Of a stretch of DNA of 39,066 nucleotides, positions 1-10,304 are shown piece by piece (within the stretch, counting starts at the first letter, position 1; each line of letters starts with the position of its first letter). The notes under the pieces were generated by a model. It was given only the letters and a program-made list of their open reading frames with translations. It did not search any database and was not told the origin of the DNA. The stretch lies in assembly GCA_030591305.1 (NCBI GenBank), contig JAUVBI010000003.1:1-39066 (forward strand). The letters run 5' to 3'. The position numbers and the translations under genes are program-made. This DNA comes from Pseudomonadota bacterium. Its GTDB lineage: Bacteria > Pseudomonadota > Gammaproteobacteria > Pseudomonadales > Halieaceae.

Positions 1-168
1 ACAATTCGAAATCATAATTCGTAATGAATTTATGAACACTTGTTGTGTCTGAATAGTTGTGACAACTACTCCAACAAGTGCCCACACATCTGTCTTCATC
101 TTCTTGTTAAACAACTCTCAGCACCGCGCAGGATGCGAGTTACAGTAGGGGGTGACCCCCTGACTGAG
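1..168 (-). other. 16S rRNA leader with boxA; gene lies left of window
   Basis: The transcript from the promoter at 175-202 begins with a GC hairpin (about 143-165). It then carries a boxA-like antitermination element, AGTTGTTTAACA (105-116), and the conserved leader word TGTGTGGGCACT (77-88). The stretch ATTCATTACGAA (about 18-29) also matches the E. coli 16S leader just before mature 16S. The order and spacing are those of an rRNA leader, so 16S should start within tens of bases beyond the left edge. No mature rRNA sequence is inside the window. Confidence 0.8.
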
Positions 169-174
169 GAGCGC

Positions 175-202
175 ATTATACGGATGGATTGCCCCCCTGC
201 AA
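175..202 (-). promoter_or_regulatory. rRNA operon promoter (leftward)
   Basis: Read on the minus strand, a -35 box TTGCAG (197-202) is followed after 16 bases by a perfect -10 box TATAAT (175-180) and a GC-rich discriminator GCGCTCC, as in stringently controlled stable-RNA promoters. Just upstream (about 205-265) lies an A/T-rich stretch that fits an UP element. The leader that follows resembles that of E. coli rrn operons. The -35 match is moderate; the -10, discriminator and context are strong. Confidence 0.8.
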
Positions 203-266
203 GCCCTTTTGGAAAATAATTTCAATTTATTTTAAATTGAACAAAAACCACCCAAAAAACAATCAA

Positions 267-842
267 TTAGCTACGTCTTCGATGGCGAAAATATCGCCAA
301 ATCAGCACCCATCCAAACAAAATAATATAGATCAAGGGCTCGCCTACATCAGAGCGCGCCTGCCACAGGATATGCAGACACACCGCAATGGCAGCGGGGT
401 AGACAAGTCGGTGTAAACGCTGCCAATTTTTGCGTAACTTGCGCTGCATGAACCGGGTTGAGGTGAGGGCCAGTGGCAACATCACCAGCCAAGCGCTAAA
501 ACCCAGCGTGATATAGGGGCGTTCAAGCAACTCCTCCAGTAGGGCAGGCAGTGCCCAACCCACATAAAAGTGCGCGAAAGTGGCCAAATGAACACAGCTA
601 TAGAAAAACGCATACAAACCCAGTATGCGGCGCAGCTTTAACAAAGCCGCCCAACCAGACCATTGCCTTACAGGCGAGATCAACAAGCTCAACAATAAGA
701 AGCGAGCGGCCCACTCACCGGTGGAGTGCATGATGGCCTCAGCAGGATCAGGGCCGACGAGCCCATTAAGGCTCGCATACACCAGGTAAACAAAAGGTAG
801 CAGGCACAGAACAAACACTGTGGCTCTGGTCATTACGTTCAT
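267..842 (-). CDS. msrQ: MsrQ, heme-binding membrane subunit of MsrPQ
   Basis: A 191-residue inner-membrane protein of the ferric reductase-like family. It passes electrons from the quinone pool or flavin to MsrP, which reduces methionine sulfoxide in periplasmic proteins. Five or six hydrophobic helices are visible. The histidines expected to bind b-type heme are present (about H85 and H91 in one helix, H144 and H157 later). The C-terminus is short and basic. It starts 12 bases after the msrP stop, so the two genes form an operon. The start at 842 (ATG) has only a weak ribosome site; a second ATG three codons on is possible. The length is normal for the family. Confidence 0.9.
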   Translation of the reverse strand: MNVMTRATVFVLCLLPFVYLVYASLNGLVGPDPAEAIMHSTGEWAARFLLLSLLISPVRQWSGWAALLKLRRILGLYAFFYSCVHLATFAHFYVGWALPALLEELLERPYITLGFSAWLVMLPLALTSTRFMQRKLRKNWQRLHRLVYPAAIAVCLHILWQARSDVGEPLIYIILFGWVLIWRYFRHRRRS

Positions 843-854
843 TCGGGAAGCTCT

Positions 855-1889
855 CTAGAAATACTTCCTCAGATCCATACCCGAGTACAGGCTGGCTACT
901 TGTTCCCCGTAACCATTAAACGGCAGGGTGGCGATACGGTTGGGATTAAATAAAGTTGAGGGCAAGCGACGCTCTTGTGCCTGGCTCCAGCGCGGGTGAT
1001 CTACCTCAGGGTTTACATTGGCATAGAAACCATACTCGCGAGGGGCCAGTGTTTCCCAGGATGTTGTCGGTTTTTTATCGGTAAGACGAATTTGAACAAT
1101 GGACTTTATACTCTTAAAGCCATATTTCCAGGGCACCACCAGGCGAATGGGCGCACCATTTTGATTGGGGAGCGTTTTTCCATAGAGGCCAACCGACATC
1201 AATGCCAGGGGGTTCATGGCTTCATCCATGCGTAACCCCTCTGTATAGGGCCAATCGATAATACTGGTAAAGGATCGCGTACCGCGCATCTGTTTAGGGT
1301 TATTAAGTGTCCGAAACTCCACATACTTCGCCCTACTGTTAGGCTCAAAACGGGCAAGTAACTGAGAAAGAGGGAACCCCACCCAGGGAACAACCATGGA
1401 CCACGCCTCTACACACCGGAGACGATAAATGCGCTCCTCCAGATCAAAACTGGACATGATATCTTCAAGATAAAGTTTCCCTGGCTTGTTTACTTCACCG
1501 ACAACCTCCAACTCCCAGGAATCTACTGACATCTCGTGGGCATAGCTCGCAGGATCGGTTTTACCTGTGCCAAACTCATAGAAATTGCAGTACGAGGAAA
1601 CATCACCGGAGGGCGTTTGAGTCTCGTCAGTATAAAATGCGCCATCTGCCTTTGTTGCGGCGCGATAATGTAGAGTAGCCCCGCCTGTGCTGGCTGCATA
1701 CACCATAGAGCTCGCAGCCGAGACGGCCAGAGTTGCCCCAACTCCAGCCTGTATAAAGCGTCTACGATTCAGGTAGACACTTTCAGGTGTAATTTCTGAA
1801 GAGGCGATGCCTGGCACAACAAATTTCTTACTCACTGCCGTGAACTCCACAAGATGATTCTTATGCATAGTCAGAGTATGGACTTGCAA
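855..1889 (-). CDS. msrP: MsrP, periplasmic methionine sulfoxide reductase (Mo cofactor)
   Basis: The catalytic subunit of the MsrPQ repair system, a molybdopterin enzyme of the sulfite oxidase fold exported by the Tat pathway. The twin-arginine motif NRRRFIQAG sits at about residues 41-49, followed by a hydrophobic stretch and a likely cleavage near residue 65. The molybdenum-ligating cysteine is C159 in YRLRCVEAWSM. SEITPESVYL just before the Tat motif is typical of MsrP. At 344 residues it is slightly longer than the E. coli protein. The extra residues are at the N-terminus, so translation may start at the second ATG (residue 8). It is the first gene of the msrPQ operon and its promoter must lie in 1890-2090. 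Confidence 0.92.
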   Translation of the reverse strand: MQVHTLTMHKNHLVEFTAVSKKFVVPGIASSEITPESVYLNRRRFIQAGVGATLAVSAASSMVYAASTGGATLHYRAATKADGAFYTDETQTPSGDVSSYCNFYEFGTGKTDPASYAHEMSVDSWELEVVGEVNKPGKLYLEDIMSSFDLEERIYRLRCVEAWSMVVPWVGFPLSQLLARFEPNSRAKYVEFRTLNNPKQMRGTRSFTSIIDWPYTEGLRMDEAMNPLALMSVGLYGKTLPNQNGAPIRLVVPWKYGFKSIKSIVQIRLTDKKPTTSWETLAPREYGFYANVNPEVDHPRWSQAQERRLPSTLFNPNRIATLPFNGYGEQVASLYSGMDLRKYF

Positions 1890-2090
1890 CTTGGTTCCCC
1901 TGCATTGTGATTATCAGAACTCAAGGTGTTCTCACGGGCTCGGTATTTGCAAACCCTACGACTACTACTCACGCCTAGAGACCCAACTCACACTCTGCCA
2001 AATTATTGCCCGGTGTAACCCGTTTTACTTGTTACCAGCTTTTGTCCGTAATATGCTTGTCGGCTATAACAACACTGGGCACTTTATATT

Positions 2091-2594
2091 ATGGAAAATC
2101 GCCGACAAACTATTGTTATTAATAAGAATTTTCAGTATCAGTACTCGATATTGGTCGTTGCCTTAACGGTATTGGCCGTTAATCTATTTGTCATTATTCG
2201 GATGCTGTATCCCTCAGACCACCCATTGGTTATGGATATGGCATCCACTCTGGGGCTCGCTGCTATTGAATCGATACTGATCGCTGGTGTTTGGTATGGC
2301 AGCCTTAGGGCCAGCCACAAGATTGCGGGCCCTATCTATGTGTTTTCACGCGAAGTTGCAAAACTGGGCCACGGAGATTTTACTGCTCACATCGACTTGC
2401 GGCGCAAAGATATGTTTTTGGACACGGCAAGAGAAATGAATGATAGTTTTTCTTCTTTGCGCTCAACTATCGTCAGGCTCAAGGACGTCGCCCAACAACT
2501 GGACGAAGCACAGTCTCAAGACGAAGACACTCGTGAATTACTAAATAAACTCAAGGAAGAACTCTCACACCTCACAACAGAGGACGCCGAGTAA
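2091..2594 (+). CDS. two-helix membrane protein with HAMP domain
   Basis: A 167-residue protein with a short cytoplasmic N-terminus, a transmembrane helix at about residues 18-40, a brief loop, and a second helix at about 50-71. A HAMP domain follows (about 72-125, beginning HKIAGPIYVF, a sequence typical of chemoreceptor-like HAMP linkers). The acidic C-terminal tail is probably coiled-coil. There is no kinase, cyclase or methyl-accepting signalling domain, so the HAMP has no recognisable output. Its stop codon overlaps the ATG of the pilin gene (TAATG), which suggests coupled translation and a joint function. I cannot assign a specific role. Interaction with the pilus machinery or its sensory proteins is inference. 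Confidence 0.75.
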   Translation: MENRRQTIVINKNFQYQYSILVVALTVLAVNLFVIIRMLYPSDHPLVMDMASTLGLAAIESILIAGVWYGSLRASHKIAGPIYVFSREVAKLGHGDFTAHIDLRRKDMFLDTAREMNDSFSSLRSTIVRLKDVAQQLDEAQSQDEDTRELLNKLKEELSHLTTEDAE

Positions 2595-3094
2595 TGAACA
2601 TCTACAGCCGGGAAGTGGGCAGGCCTCCTCATGCGAGGGGACAAAAAAAACACAATGGGTTTACCATCATTGAGCTGATGGTGGTTATTGCCATTATAAG
2701 TATTCTGGCTACCATTGCTTTGTCGGCCTACAGTAACTTTATGATGCGCTCAAAAGTATCCGAGGGGCTAACGTTTGCGAGTGAAGCAAAAACGGCTGTT
2801 ACATCCTATTACGCAGGTAACAATAAGTTCCCCGAGACCAATAGGCAGGCAGGTTTACCAGATCCTGATTCCTATGCAAAATTTGATCACATTAGCCGAC
2901 TTGAAGTGGAAAAAGACGACGATGACAATGGTACCGGTATTATTACAGTCTCAATTGATATCCCGGGGATTGGCAGTAATAATAAGTTGCAGCTTGTTCC
3001 AACAATAGTAGATGGCTATCTAACATGGGAATGTCGCCCTGCACCCACGAACGGTATTGACACAACCAGGGTTCCACCCAACTGTCGCGGCTAG
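2594..3094 (+). CDS. type IV pilin, PilA-like
   Basis: A type IVa prepilin of 166 residues. The prepilin peptidase site is NG|FTIIELMVVIAIIS with glycine 22 at -1, phenylalanine at +1 and the conserved glutamate at +5, followed by the usual hydrophobic helix. Two cysteines near the C-terminus (C147 and C164) would close the disulfide D-loop of major pilins. The leader of 22 residues is long for type IVa, but the ATG overlaps the upstream stop, which supports this start. A GTG at codon 8 would give a shorter leader. The leader codons include a run of eight A (2643-2650). The size and disulfide loop suggest a major or major-like pilin. It lies far from pilSR and the minor pilins, so whether it is the main fibre subunit is open. 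Confidence 0.85.
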   Translation: MNIYSREVGRPPHARGQKKHNGFTIIELMVVIAIISILATIALSAYSNFMMRSKVSEGLTFASEAKTAVTSYYAGNNKFPETNRQAGLPDPDSYAKFDHISRLEVEKDDDDNGTGIITVSIDIPGIGSNNKLQLVPTIVDGYLTWECRPAPTNGIDTTRVPPNCRG

Positions 3095-3109
3095 ACTATC
3101 GCTAAAAAC

Positions 3110-3148
3110 AAGTCCATGGCGCGGTTCATTTAATCGCCCCAGGGACTT
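3110..3148. terminator. bidirectional hairpin terminator between pilin and fadA
   Basis: Arms 3110-3123 and 3135-3148 pair at 12 of 14 positions around an 11-base loop. An A-run on the left (3104-3108) becomes a U-run for leftward transcripts. It sits between two convergent genes. Confidence 0.55.
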
Positions 3149-3153
3149 ATGAT

Positions 3154-4353
<1,200 letters not shown>

Positions 4354-6501
4354 TTAACCGAAGAATGACTGGCCGCTGGCCGCCATGTCCTTCAGCATCT
4401 GGGGTGCTTCATACAATTTGCCCAGATGAGCATATTGATCGCACAGAGCAACAAATTCTTTTACACCAATTGAATCGATGTGACGCATGGCACCACCCCG
4501 GAAAACCGGGAAACCAATACCGTAAATCAGGGCCATATCCGCTTCTACGGCGGACCCTACAATATTGTCCTCCAGACACCTGACAATTTCCGTACACAGC
4601 GGGATCATCATGCGGGTGACAATCTCATCGGCTTCAAATTCTGCCGAGTCACCAACGTGGGGCTTGATCAGCTCGTAGGTCAGCTCATCGACCACTTTCT
4701 GCTTGCGACCTTTACGATCCAGCTCATACTTGTAAAAGCCCATATCATTCTTCTGGCCGAGACGGTTGTTCTCAAACATCACCTCTGAGACATCCTTGAA
4801 CTCATGCTGCATACGATCGGGGAAACCCTCTGCCATAACAGCGGCGGCGTGCACACCCGTGTCCATTCCGACAACATCCATCAGGTATGCGGGGCCCATG
4901 GGCCAGCCAAATTTCTCCATCGCCTTGTCGACCACCTGGAAGTCCGCACCATCACGCACCAACATTGCAAAAGCTGCAAAATAGGGAAACAGAACACGGT
5001 TAACCAAAAAACCAGGGCAGTCATTGACTACAACTGGCTTCTTGCCCATTTTTGTGGCGTAGGCGACCAGCGTTGCCACTGTCTCGTCCGAGGTCTTTTC
5101 ACCGCGAATAACCTCGACCAGGGGCATCATATGTACCGGGTTAAAGAAATGCATGCCAGCAAAGTTTTCGGGCCTCTGCAAGGATTCTGCCAGCCGCGTG
5201 ATGGAAATAGTCGAGGTATTCGATGCCAGAATAGCGTCATCCTTGAGCTTTGTTTCCGCTTCCGCCAATACGGATTTTTTAACATTTTCGTTCTCAACAA
5301 CGGCCTCTACAACAACATCGACGTCATCAAAGTTGCCGTAGTTAAGCGTGGGACGAATAGAAGATAGAATAGCACCCATCTTCGCCGGGTCCATTCGGCC
5401 ACGTGACACACGTTTAGCCAGAAGGTTGCTTGCCTCGCTCATGCCCAAATCAAGAGCAGGGGCGGCAATATCCTTCATGATAATAGGCGTGCCCCTGGAT
5501 GCCGACAGGTGAGCAATGCCGCCGCCCATGATCCCCGCTCCCAGAACAGCGGCCTGAGCGATATCCTTCGCACCTTTAGCATACCCGCGATTGGCTTTGG
5601 CAACCGCCTGATCTGCCAGAAATAAGCCAACCATGGCAGTTGCCTGGGGAGTTTTTGAAACCTTGGCAAACCCCGCGGCTTCCACTACTAATGCATCATC
5701 ACGACTCATACCTGCATGAGCCTCCATGGCCTTCACTGCTGCAATGGGTGCAGGGAAATTCTTACCGGCTTGCTGCGCTACAAATGACTTTGAGGTATGG
5801 AATGCCATCATTTTCTCGGTATCTGGCAATTCCAATGGATCAAGTTTTTCTTGCCGCTTGGCCCGAAAGTCTATCTTCCCGGACAAGCATTGGCTAACGA
5901 GATTAATCGCACTGGCACGAACCTGATCCGGCTCCACAACCGCATCGACCATTCCGTCCTTCAGTGCTTTGTCTGCACGGTGTTGCCCACCAGCACAGAT
6001 CCACTCCACGGCATTATCGACACCCATAAGCCGTGGTGATCGAACGGTGCCGCCAAATCCGGGGTAAAGCCCAAGCTTCACTTCCGGAAAGCCCACCTGA
6101 GCCTTGTTACTCATCACACGAAAATCGCAAGTCAGGGCCATTTCCAGCCCTCCACCCAGCGCTATGCCGTTAATGGCACAGACCTTGGGGACATCAAGGT
6201 CCTCAAAGGCATTAAAAACGTCATTGGACTTGAGGCACCAACCGGCTATCTCATCCTCATCCAATTTAAACATCTCGACGAATTCAGTAATGTCGGCCCC
6301 GACGATAAATACGCCCTTGCCAGAGGTAACGATAATACCTTTGACACTGGCTTCGCCTTTGATCGCCGCTACGGCAGCAGCCAGATCTTCCACCGTTGCC
6401 TTGTCAAATTTATTGACGGACTCGCCCTGAAGGTCAAACTTCAGTTCGGCGATACCATCGTCGAGTAATTCGACCGTTATGGATTTGCCGGAATAAATCA
6501 T
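4354..6501 (-). CDS. fadB: FadB, multifunctional beta-oxidation enzyme
   Basis: The alpha subunit of the fatty acid oxidation complex, 715 residues, the length seen in pseudomonads. The N-terminal crotonase domain (about 1-190) hydrates enoyl-CoA; its two catalytic glutamates are E120 ([10 protein letters not shown]) and E140 (QVGFPE). The central and C-terminal part is L-3-hydroxyacyl-CoA dehydrogenase: the NAD-binding loop [10 protein letters not shown] is at 319-328 and the catalytic histidine is H451 in HFFNPVH. It is the first gene of fadBA. A good ribosome site (minus-strand CAGGAGAG) lies before the ATG. I found no clear FadR or PsrA operator in the 100 bases upstream. Confidence 0.95.
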   Translation of the reverse strand: MIYSGKSITVELLDDGIAELKFDLQGESVNKFDKATVEDLAAAVAAIKGEASVKGIIVTSGKGVFIVGADITEFVEMFKLDEDEIAGWCLKSNDVFNAFEDLDVPKVCAINGIALGGGLEMALTCDFRVMSNKAQVGFPEVKLGLYPGFGGTVRSPRLMGVDNAVEWICAGGQHRADKALKDGMVDAVVEPDQVRASAINLVSQCLSGKIDFRAKRQEKLDPLELPDTEKMMAFHTSKSFVAQQAGKNFPAPIAAVKAMEAHAGMSRDDALVVEAAGFAKVSKTPQATAMVGLFLADQAVAKANRGYAKGAKDIAQAAVLGAGIMGGGIAHLSASRGTPIIMKDIAAPALDLGMSEASNLLAKRVSRGRMDPAKMGAILSSIRPTLNYGNFDDVDVVVEAVVENENVKKSVLAEAETKLKDDAILASNTSTISITRLAESLQRPENFAGMHFFNPVHMMPLVEVIRGEKTSDETVATLVAYATKMGKKPVVVNDCPGFLVNRVLFPYFAAFAMLVRDGADFQVVDKAMEKFGWPMGPAYLMDVVGMDTGVHAAAVMAEGFPDRMQHEFKDVSEVMFENNRLGQKNDMGFYKYELDRKGRKQKVVDELTYELIKPHVGDSAEFEADEIVTRMMIPLCTEIVRCLEDNIVGSAVEADMALIYGIGFPVFRGGAMRHIDSIGVKEFVALCDQYAHLGKLYEAPQMLKDMAASGQSFFG

Positions 6502-6561
6502 GGTTTAGCTCTCCTGAGTAATGGATAACACAAAGTAGTGGGAAATTTTAAAATGGTGGCC

Positions 6562-6580
6562 GGGAGAGTACTCCTCTCCC
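6562..6580. terminator. hairpin between pssA and fadB
   Basis: Seven-base perfect arms (6562-6568 and 6574-6580) close a five-base loop. It lies just past the pssA stop. On the pssA strand no U-run follows at once, so termination is only possible, not clear. It could equally be a 5' leader structure of fadB. Confidence 0.3.
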
Positions 6581-6603
6581 CAAAAAAAGCTAGGGTATAT
6601 ATC

Positions 6604-7452
6604 TTAGCTAAGTTGTTTATTTCGGCGTTTTATAAGAAAAGTTATCGGCCCGGACGCACCATAGGCAAGGAAAGCCATCAGTAATATGCGAGGGGGGTCC
6701 AAGGTCACAAACCCTATGCCCAGAACAATTAATATCATCACAAAAAATGGCACCCGACCATGTAGGTCGATGCCCTTGAAGCTGTAATAAGGAAAATTGG
6801 CCATCATCAACATGCCGGTAGCCGCCGTCAAGAGGCTGACCATTATGGAAACTTCAGACGGAAGATGTTCCCCTACCCATCCGAAGTCGTGACAAACCCA
6901 TACCGTGCTGGCAATAATAGCCGCCGCGGCGGGGCTCGCCAGCCCGGTGAAGTAGTTTTTGTCTGCCGTATCAATCTGGGTATTAAACCTGGCCAGGCGC
7001 AAGGCAGCACAAGCCACATAAACAAAGGCGGCACTCCAGCCAATCTTTCCAAGGTCACTCAAGCCCCAGCTATACATTACCAGTGCGGGGGCCACACCAA
7101 AGGACACCATATCTGCCAAACTATCGTATTCCTCACCAAATTTACTTGACGTATTGGTGAGGCGTGCGACGCGTCCATCCAGACCGTCAAAAATCGCGGC
7201 AAAAAAGATTGCTATAGCAGCACTTTCGAAACGCCCCTGCATGGATGCAACAATGGCGTAAAAACCGCAAAACAAGCCTGCCGTAGTAATGAGGTTGGGC
7301 AGTAAAAAAATCCCTCTGTGGCGTACCGTCTCGCCATTTACGGATACCTCCTCTTCATGTTCGTCAATTAACATGTCAAGGCTGGGGGCAAGCCCAATTG
7401 CCACTTCTTCTTTGTCCTCTCCGGACGGGAGGCTGTCATCTTTTTCATTCAT
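6604..7452 (-). CDS. pssA: PssA, CDP-diacylglycerol--serine O-phosphatidyltransferase
   Basis: Makes phosphatidylserine from CDP-diacylglycerol and serine, the first step to phosphatidylethanolamine; an integral membrane enzyme of the CDP-alcohol phosphatidyltransferase family. The signature D-G-x2-A-R-x8-G-x3-D-x3-D is complete at D92, G93, A96, R97, G106, D110 and D114. Several hydrophobic helices follow. It has an acidic cytoplasmic N-terminus of about 45 residues. Its ATG overlaps the stop of ilvY (ATGA), so it is probably translated with the regulator. pssA beside ilvC is also seen in pseudomonads. Confidence 0.93.
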   Translation of the reverse strand: MNEKDDSLPSGEDKEEVAIGLAPSLDMLIDEHEEEVSVNGETVRHRGIFLLPNLITTAGLFCGFYAIVASMQGRFESAAIAIFFAAIFDGLDGRVARLTNTSSKFGEEYDSLADMVSFGVAPALVMYSWGLSDLGKIGWSAAFVYVACAALRLARFNTQIDTADKNYFTGLASPAAAAIIASTVWVCHDFGWVGEHLPSEVSIMVSLLTAATGMLMMANFPYYSFKGIDLHGRVPFFVMILIVLGIGFVTLDPPRILLMAFLAYGASGPITFLIKRRNKQLS

Positions 7453-8357
7453 CCGCTCAGTTTACCTCTAGTTTGTGCGGTATTCCACAGTGACTGCACA
7501 AGCGGGCTTTCCAGTCGGTACCTGAGACTGCACAAACCAATTTTCAGTGCCGGCAAGGAGTGGCCTACCGCCACCTTGGTAACCATATCGCTCATACCAC
7601 TGGCGCCAATCACTATCTCCGGGACAATGCCCACGCCCAGCCCCAACCCCACCATGGCCACAATAGCTTCATGACCAGCCACTTGCGCGTATACCTGTGG
7701 ACTAATCCCCTGATCGCGAAACCAGTGATCAACGAGATCTTTACTAACGCCCCGCTCTGGCACAATAAATGGCACCCTGGACCAGTCAAAACCTTCCGAG
7801 CAGGGATTCCCTGAAGTCATTAACTGACGTACGGTACAATCGGCAGCGGGAGCAAAAAGTACCAGGGGGGACTCCTGCAGTGTAAGAAAAGCCAAGCGTT
7901 GGGACAAATTGTCAGGCCTGGCGGTTACTGCCATATCGTCCTGGCCGGACAATACCCTGGCAATACCATCCGCCTGATCACCGGTGTGCATCATAATAGC
8001 CACCGCCGGATGGCTTGCACGGTAGGCCTCCAGAATAGGTGCCAACACGCTGTAACTGGCCGTAACCGAACAAAATAAGCTGATGTCACCCGACAGCGCA
8101 GTTTTGTTATCCATTTTGTGCTTCAGGCGTTGCCAGTCATCCATGGCCTTCTGCGCATACTCCCTAAATTCCCGCCCACGACGGGTCAGACTGACGCTGC
8201 GATTATCCCTATCCAGCAATATTTGCCCCAACTCCTCTTCCAGTCGCGCAATAGTTCGGCTGACAGCTGAGAGGCTCATGTGGAGCAGTTCACTGCTACG
8301 GCTGAAGTTGAGTGTATCTGCAACTGATAGAAACACTCGCATCACTTTTGTATCCAT
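7449..8357 (-). CDS. ilvY: IlvY, LysR-family activator of ilvC
   Basis: A 302-residue LysR-type regulator. The winged helix-turn-helix covers about residues 1-60 and the effector-binding domain about 90-295. The N-terminus, with [19 protein letters not shown] and the later [13 protein letters not shown], closely resembles IlvY of enterobacteria. It is divergent from ilvC, the classical IlvY arrangement, in which acetolactate or acetohydroxybutyrate acts as inducer. The intergenic space carries a palindrome suited to a LysR dimer. Unusually, its 3' end overlaps pssA, linking the regulator to a phospholipid gene. Confidence 0.85.
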   Translation of the reverse strand: MDTKVMRVFLSVADTLNFSRSSELLHMSLSAVSRTIARLEEELGQILLDRDNRSVSLTRRGREFREYAQKAMDDWQRLKHKMDNKTALSGDISLFCSVTASYSVLAPILEAYRASHPAVAIMMHTGDQADGIARVLSGQDDMAVTARPDNLSQRLAFLTLQESPLVLFAPAADCTVRQLMTSGNPCSEGFDWSRVPFIVPERGVSKDLVDHWFRDQGISPQVYAQVAGHEAIVAMVGLGLGVGIVPEIVIGASGMSDMVTKVAVGHSLPALKIGLCSLRYRLESPLVQSLWNTAQTRGKLSG

Positions 8358-8370
8358 AATTCATACAGTA

Positions 8371-8385
8371 TTGCATATTATGCAA
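8371..8385. promoter_or_regulatory. palindrome in ilvY-ilvC intergenic region, likely IlvY operator
   Basis: TTGCATATTATGCAA is a perfect palindrome with seven-base arms, and it lies 13 bases from the ilvY start codon. A related half-site, ATGCGCAAC, follows at about 8408-8416. Two adjacent sites are how IlvY usually binds. The assignment rests on position and symmetry only. Confidence 0.5.
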
Positions 8386-8471
8386 CACTATATATACATT
8401 ATAGCATTATGCGCAACACCCGAATTGGAGTACAGTGCACAGCAAATGAATACACCCGAGAGGAAACCATC

Positions 8472-9944
8472 ATGGGACAGAATTACTTCAACACCTTACC
8501 CCTGCGTCTGCAGTTACAACAATTGGGCAAATGCCGCTTTATGGATAAATCGGAGTTTGCCGATGGCGTGGAGAAGCTGCGCGGCAAAAAGCTGGTCATC
8601 GTGGGCTGTGGTGCACAGGGCCTGAATCAGGGCCTCAATCTTCGCGACAGTGGCCTGGATGTGTCCTACACCCTGCGCGATGCTGCAATTTCCGAGCAGC
8701 GGCAATCCTGGAAAAATGCCACCGAGAACGGGTTTACGGTCGGCAGCTACGAGGAACTCATTCCCCAGGCTGACCTCGTCCTCAACCTGACCCCCGACAA
8801 GCAACATACCAGTGTCGTACAGCAAATAATGCCATTGATGAAACAAGGCGCCTGCCTGGCCTACTCACACGGGTTCAACATCGTCGAAGAGGGCATGCAG
8901 GTCCGCGAAGACCTGACTGTTATTATGGTTGCGCCCAAATGCCCTGGCACGGAAGTGCGGGAGGAGTACAAGCGCGGGTTTGGCGTTCCCACCCTCATCG
9001 CGGTACACACCGAAAATGACCCCAACGGCAACGGCATGGAATTGGCCAAAGCCTACGCGGCGGGCACCGGCGGGCACCGTGCAGGTGTATTGCAGTCCTC
9101 CTTTATTGCCGAGGTAAAATCAGACCTGATGGGCGAGCAAACCATCCTCTGCGGCATGCTGCAAACTGGTGCAATTCTGAGCTTTGACAAAATGGTCGAA
9201 AAAGGTATCGACCCTGGCTACGCCTCGAAGTTGATTCAATATGGCTGGGAAACGGTAACAGAAGGCCTGAAGTACGGCGGTATCACCAATATGATGGACC
9301 GCCTGTCCAACCCAGCCAAGATACGCGCCTACCATCTGGCAGAAGAACTGAAAGGTATCATGCGCCCCCTGTACGAGAAGCACCAGGACGACATCATGAC
9401 CGGCCATTTCTCAAAAACCATGATGGAAGACTGGGCTAACGACGACGTCAATTTACTCAGCTGGCGCGCCGCTACCGCTGAAACTGCCTTTGAAAAAACG
9501 GTCAATACCAATGCGGACATCACTGAACAGGAATTCTACGACCACAGCATCTTGCTGGTCGCCATGGTTAAAGCGGGCGTGGAACTGGCATTCGAGACTA
9601 TGGTGTCAGCCGGCATCATCGACGAGTCAGCTTATTACGAATCACTGCATGAAACACCACTCATCGCCAATACCATTGCGCGCAAGAAACTATACGAAAT
9701 GAACGTGGTTATCTCCGACACGGCAGAATACGGTTGCTACCTGTTTGATCATGCCTGCCGCCCGCTGCTGAAAGACTTTATGGCGAAAATCGATACCGAT
9801 GTCATCGGTAAAGGTATTGAGGGCGACAACGGTGTGGAGAACCAGGAGCTTATCGTGATCAATGAGGCGATTCGCAGCCACCCCGTTGAGACCATCGGCA
9901 AGAAATTGCGTGGGTATATGACGGCTATGAAACGGATAGTTTAA
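8472..9944 (+). CDS. ilvC: IlvC, ketol-acid reductoisomerase (class II, long form)
   Basis: Converts acetolactate and acetohydroxybutyrate to the dihydroxy acids of valine and isoleucine synthesis using NADPH and Mg2+. The frame is open from 8409, but the start at 8472 gives [20 protein letters not shown], aligned with the E. coli N-terminus, and has AGAGGA 8 bases upstream. This gives 490 residues, the long class II form with a duplicated knotted C-terminal domain. The Rossmann loop is [11 protein letters not shown]. Pseudomonads normally carry the short class I enzyme, so this is useful for placing the organism. It is divergent from ilvY and convergent to ilvIH. Confidence 0.95.
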   Translation: MGQNYFNTLPLRLQLQQLGKCRFMDKSEFADGVEKLRGKKLVIVGCGAQGLNQGLNLRDSGLDVSYTLRDAAISEQRQSWKNATENGFTVGSYEELIPQADLVLNLTPDKQHTSVVQQIMPLMKQGACLAYSHGFNIVEEGMQVREDLTVIMVAPKCPGTEVREEYKRGFGVPTLIAVHTENDPNGNGMELAKAYAAGTGGHRAGVLQSSFIAEVKSDLMGEQTILCGMLQTGAILSFDKMVEKGIDPGYASKLIQYGWETVTEGLKYGGITNMMDRLSNPAKIRAYHLAEELKGIMRPLYEKHQDDIMTGHFSKTMMEDWANDDVNLLSWRAATAETAFEKTVNTNADITEQEFYDHSILLVAMVKAGVELAFETMVSAGIIDESAYYESLHETPLIANTIARKKLYEMNVVISDTAEYGCYLFDHACRPLLKDFMAKIDTDVIGKGIEGDNGVENQELIVINEAIRSHPVETIGKKLRGYMTAMKRIV

Positions 9945-9974
9945 GCTCAGTACTAATTACCCGAAACCCACAGC

Positions 9975-10068
9975 CAGCGAAGCCCTTTATTGGACACGCC
10001 GTGAATCCATCCATGGAGGCTTGTATCGCGCATCCATGCGCTCCACAGTCCAATAAAGGGCTTCGCTG
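9975..10068. repeat. nested palindrome element 1 (ilvC-ilvH interval)
   Basis: Perfect 21-base inverted arms (9975-9995 and 10048-10068) enclose 52 bases. The left arm runs into a 29-base core (9993-10021) that reads GACACGCCGTGAATCCATCC and continues to GGAGGCT. After it comes a small hairpin with arms GCGCAT/ATGCGC near 10028-10041. The same core occurs, inverted, in element 2, but the arms and inner hairpin do not match those of element 2. There is no open reading frame. It could act as a terminator for ilvC, although no U-run follows. Confidence 0.85.
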
Positions 10069-10186
10069 CCTCTGCGTCTCTCCTAAGGAGTAATACTGAA
10101 CCTTAGGCTATCGCTCTTCTGAGAGATATTGATGCGCTGTTGGATTCCCAGGGAGAACCACTGGGCCCGAAAAAGTACGCGCAGGA

Positions 10187-10304
10187 GTAACGTTGGTTAG
10201 TTCCACCCCTTTTCAAGACCGTCTGCCGCAGGGACGCGGCAGCCGAGCCTCCATGGATGGATTTACGGCGTGTCATGAAAAGGGGTGGAACTAACCGGCG
10301 TTAC
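10187..10304. repeat. nested palindrome element 2 (ilvC-ilvH interval)
   Basis: Inverted arms 10187-10215 and 10276-10304 pair at 27 of 29 positions, 21 of them without a break. The core, on the minus strand, is 10246-10274 and matches the core of element 1 at 28 of 29 bases. The inner hairpin has seven-base arms CTGCCGC/GCGGCAG around 10225-10244. The architecture is the same as element 1, with the order reversed and different arm sequence. Confidence 0.85.

Noticed and set aside
181..196. A further copy of the palindrome core in the rrn promoter (AATCCATCC)
   Set aside because: Only nine bases match and no arms are present; a similar chance match lies in fimU near 36293.
9975..10304. Integron attC sites
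   Set aside because: The palindromes lack properly oriented R' and R'' boxes, there are no cassettes or integrase, and the neighbours are core genes.
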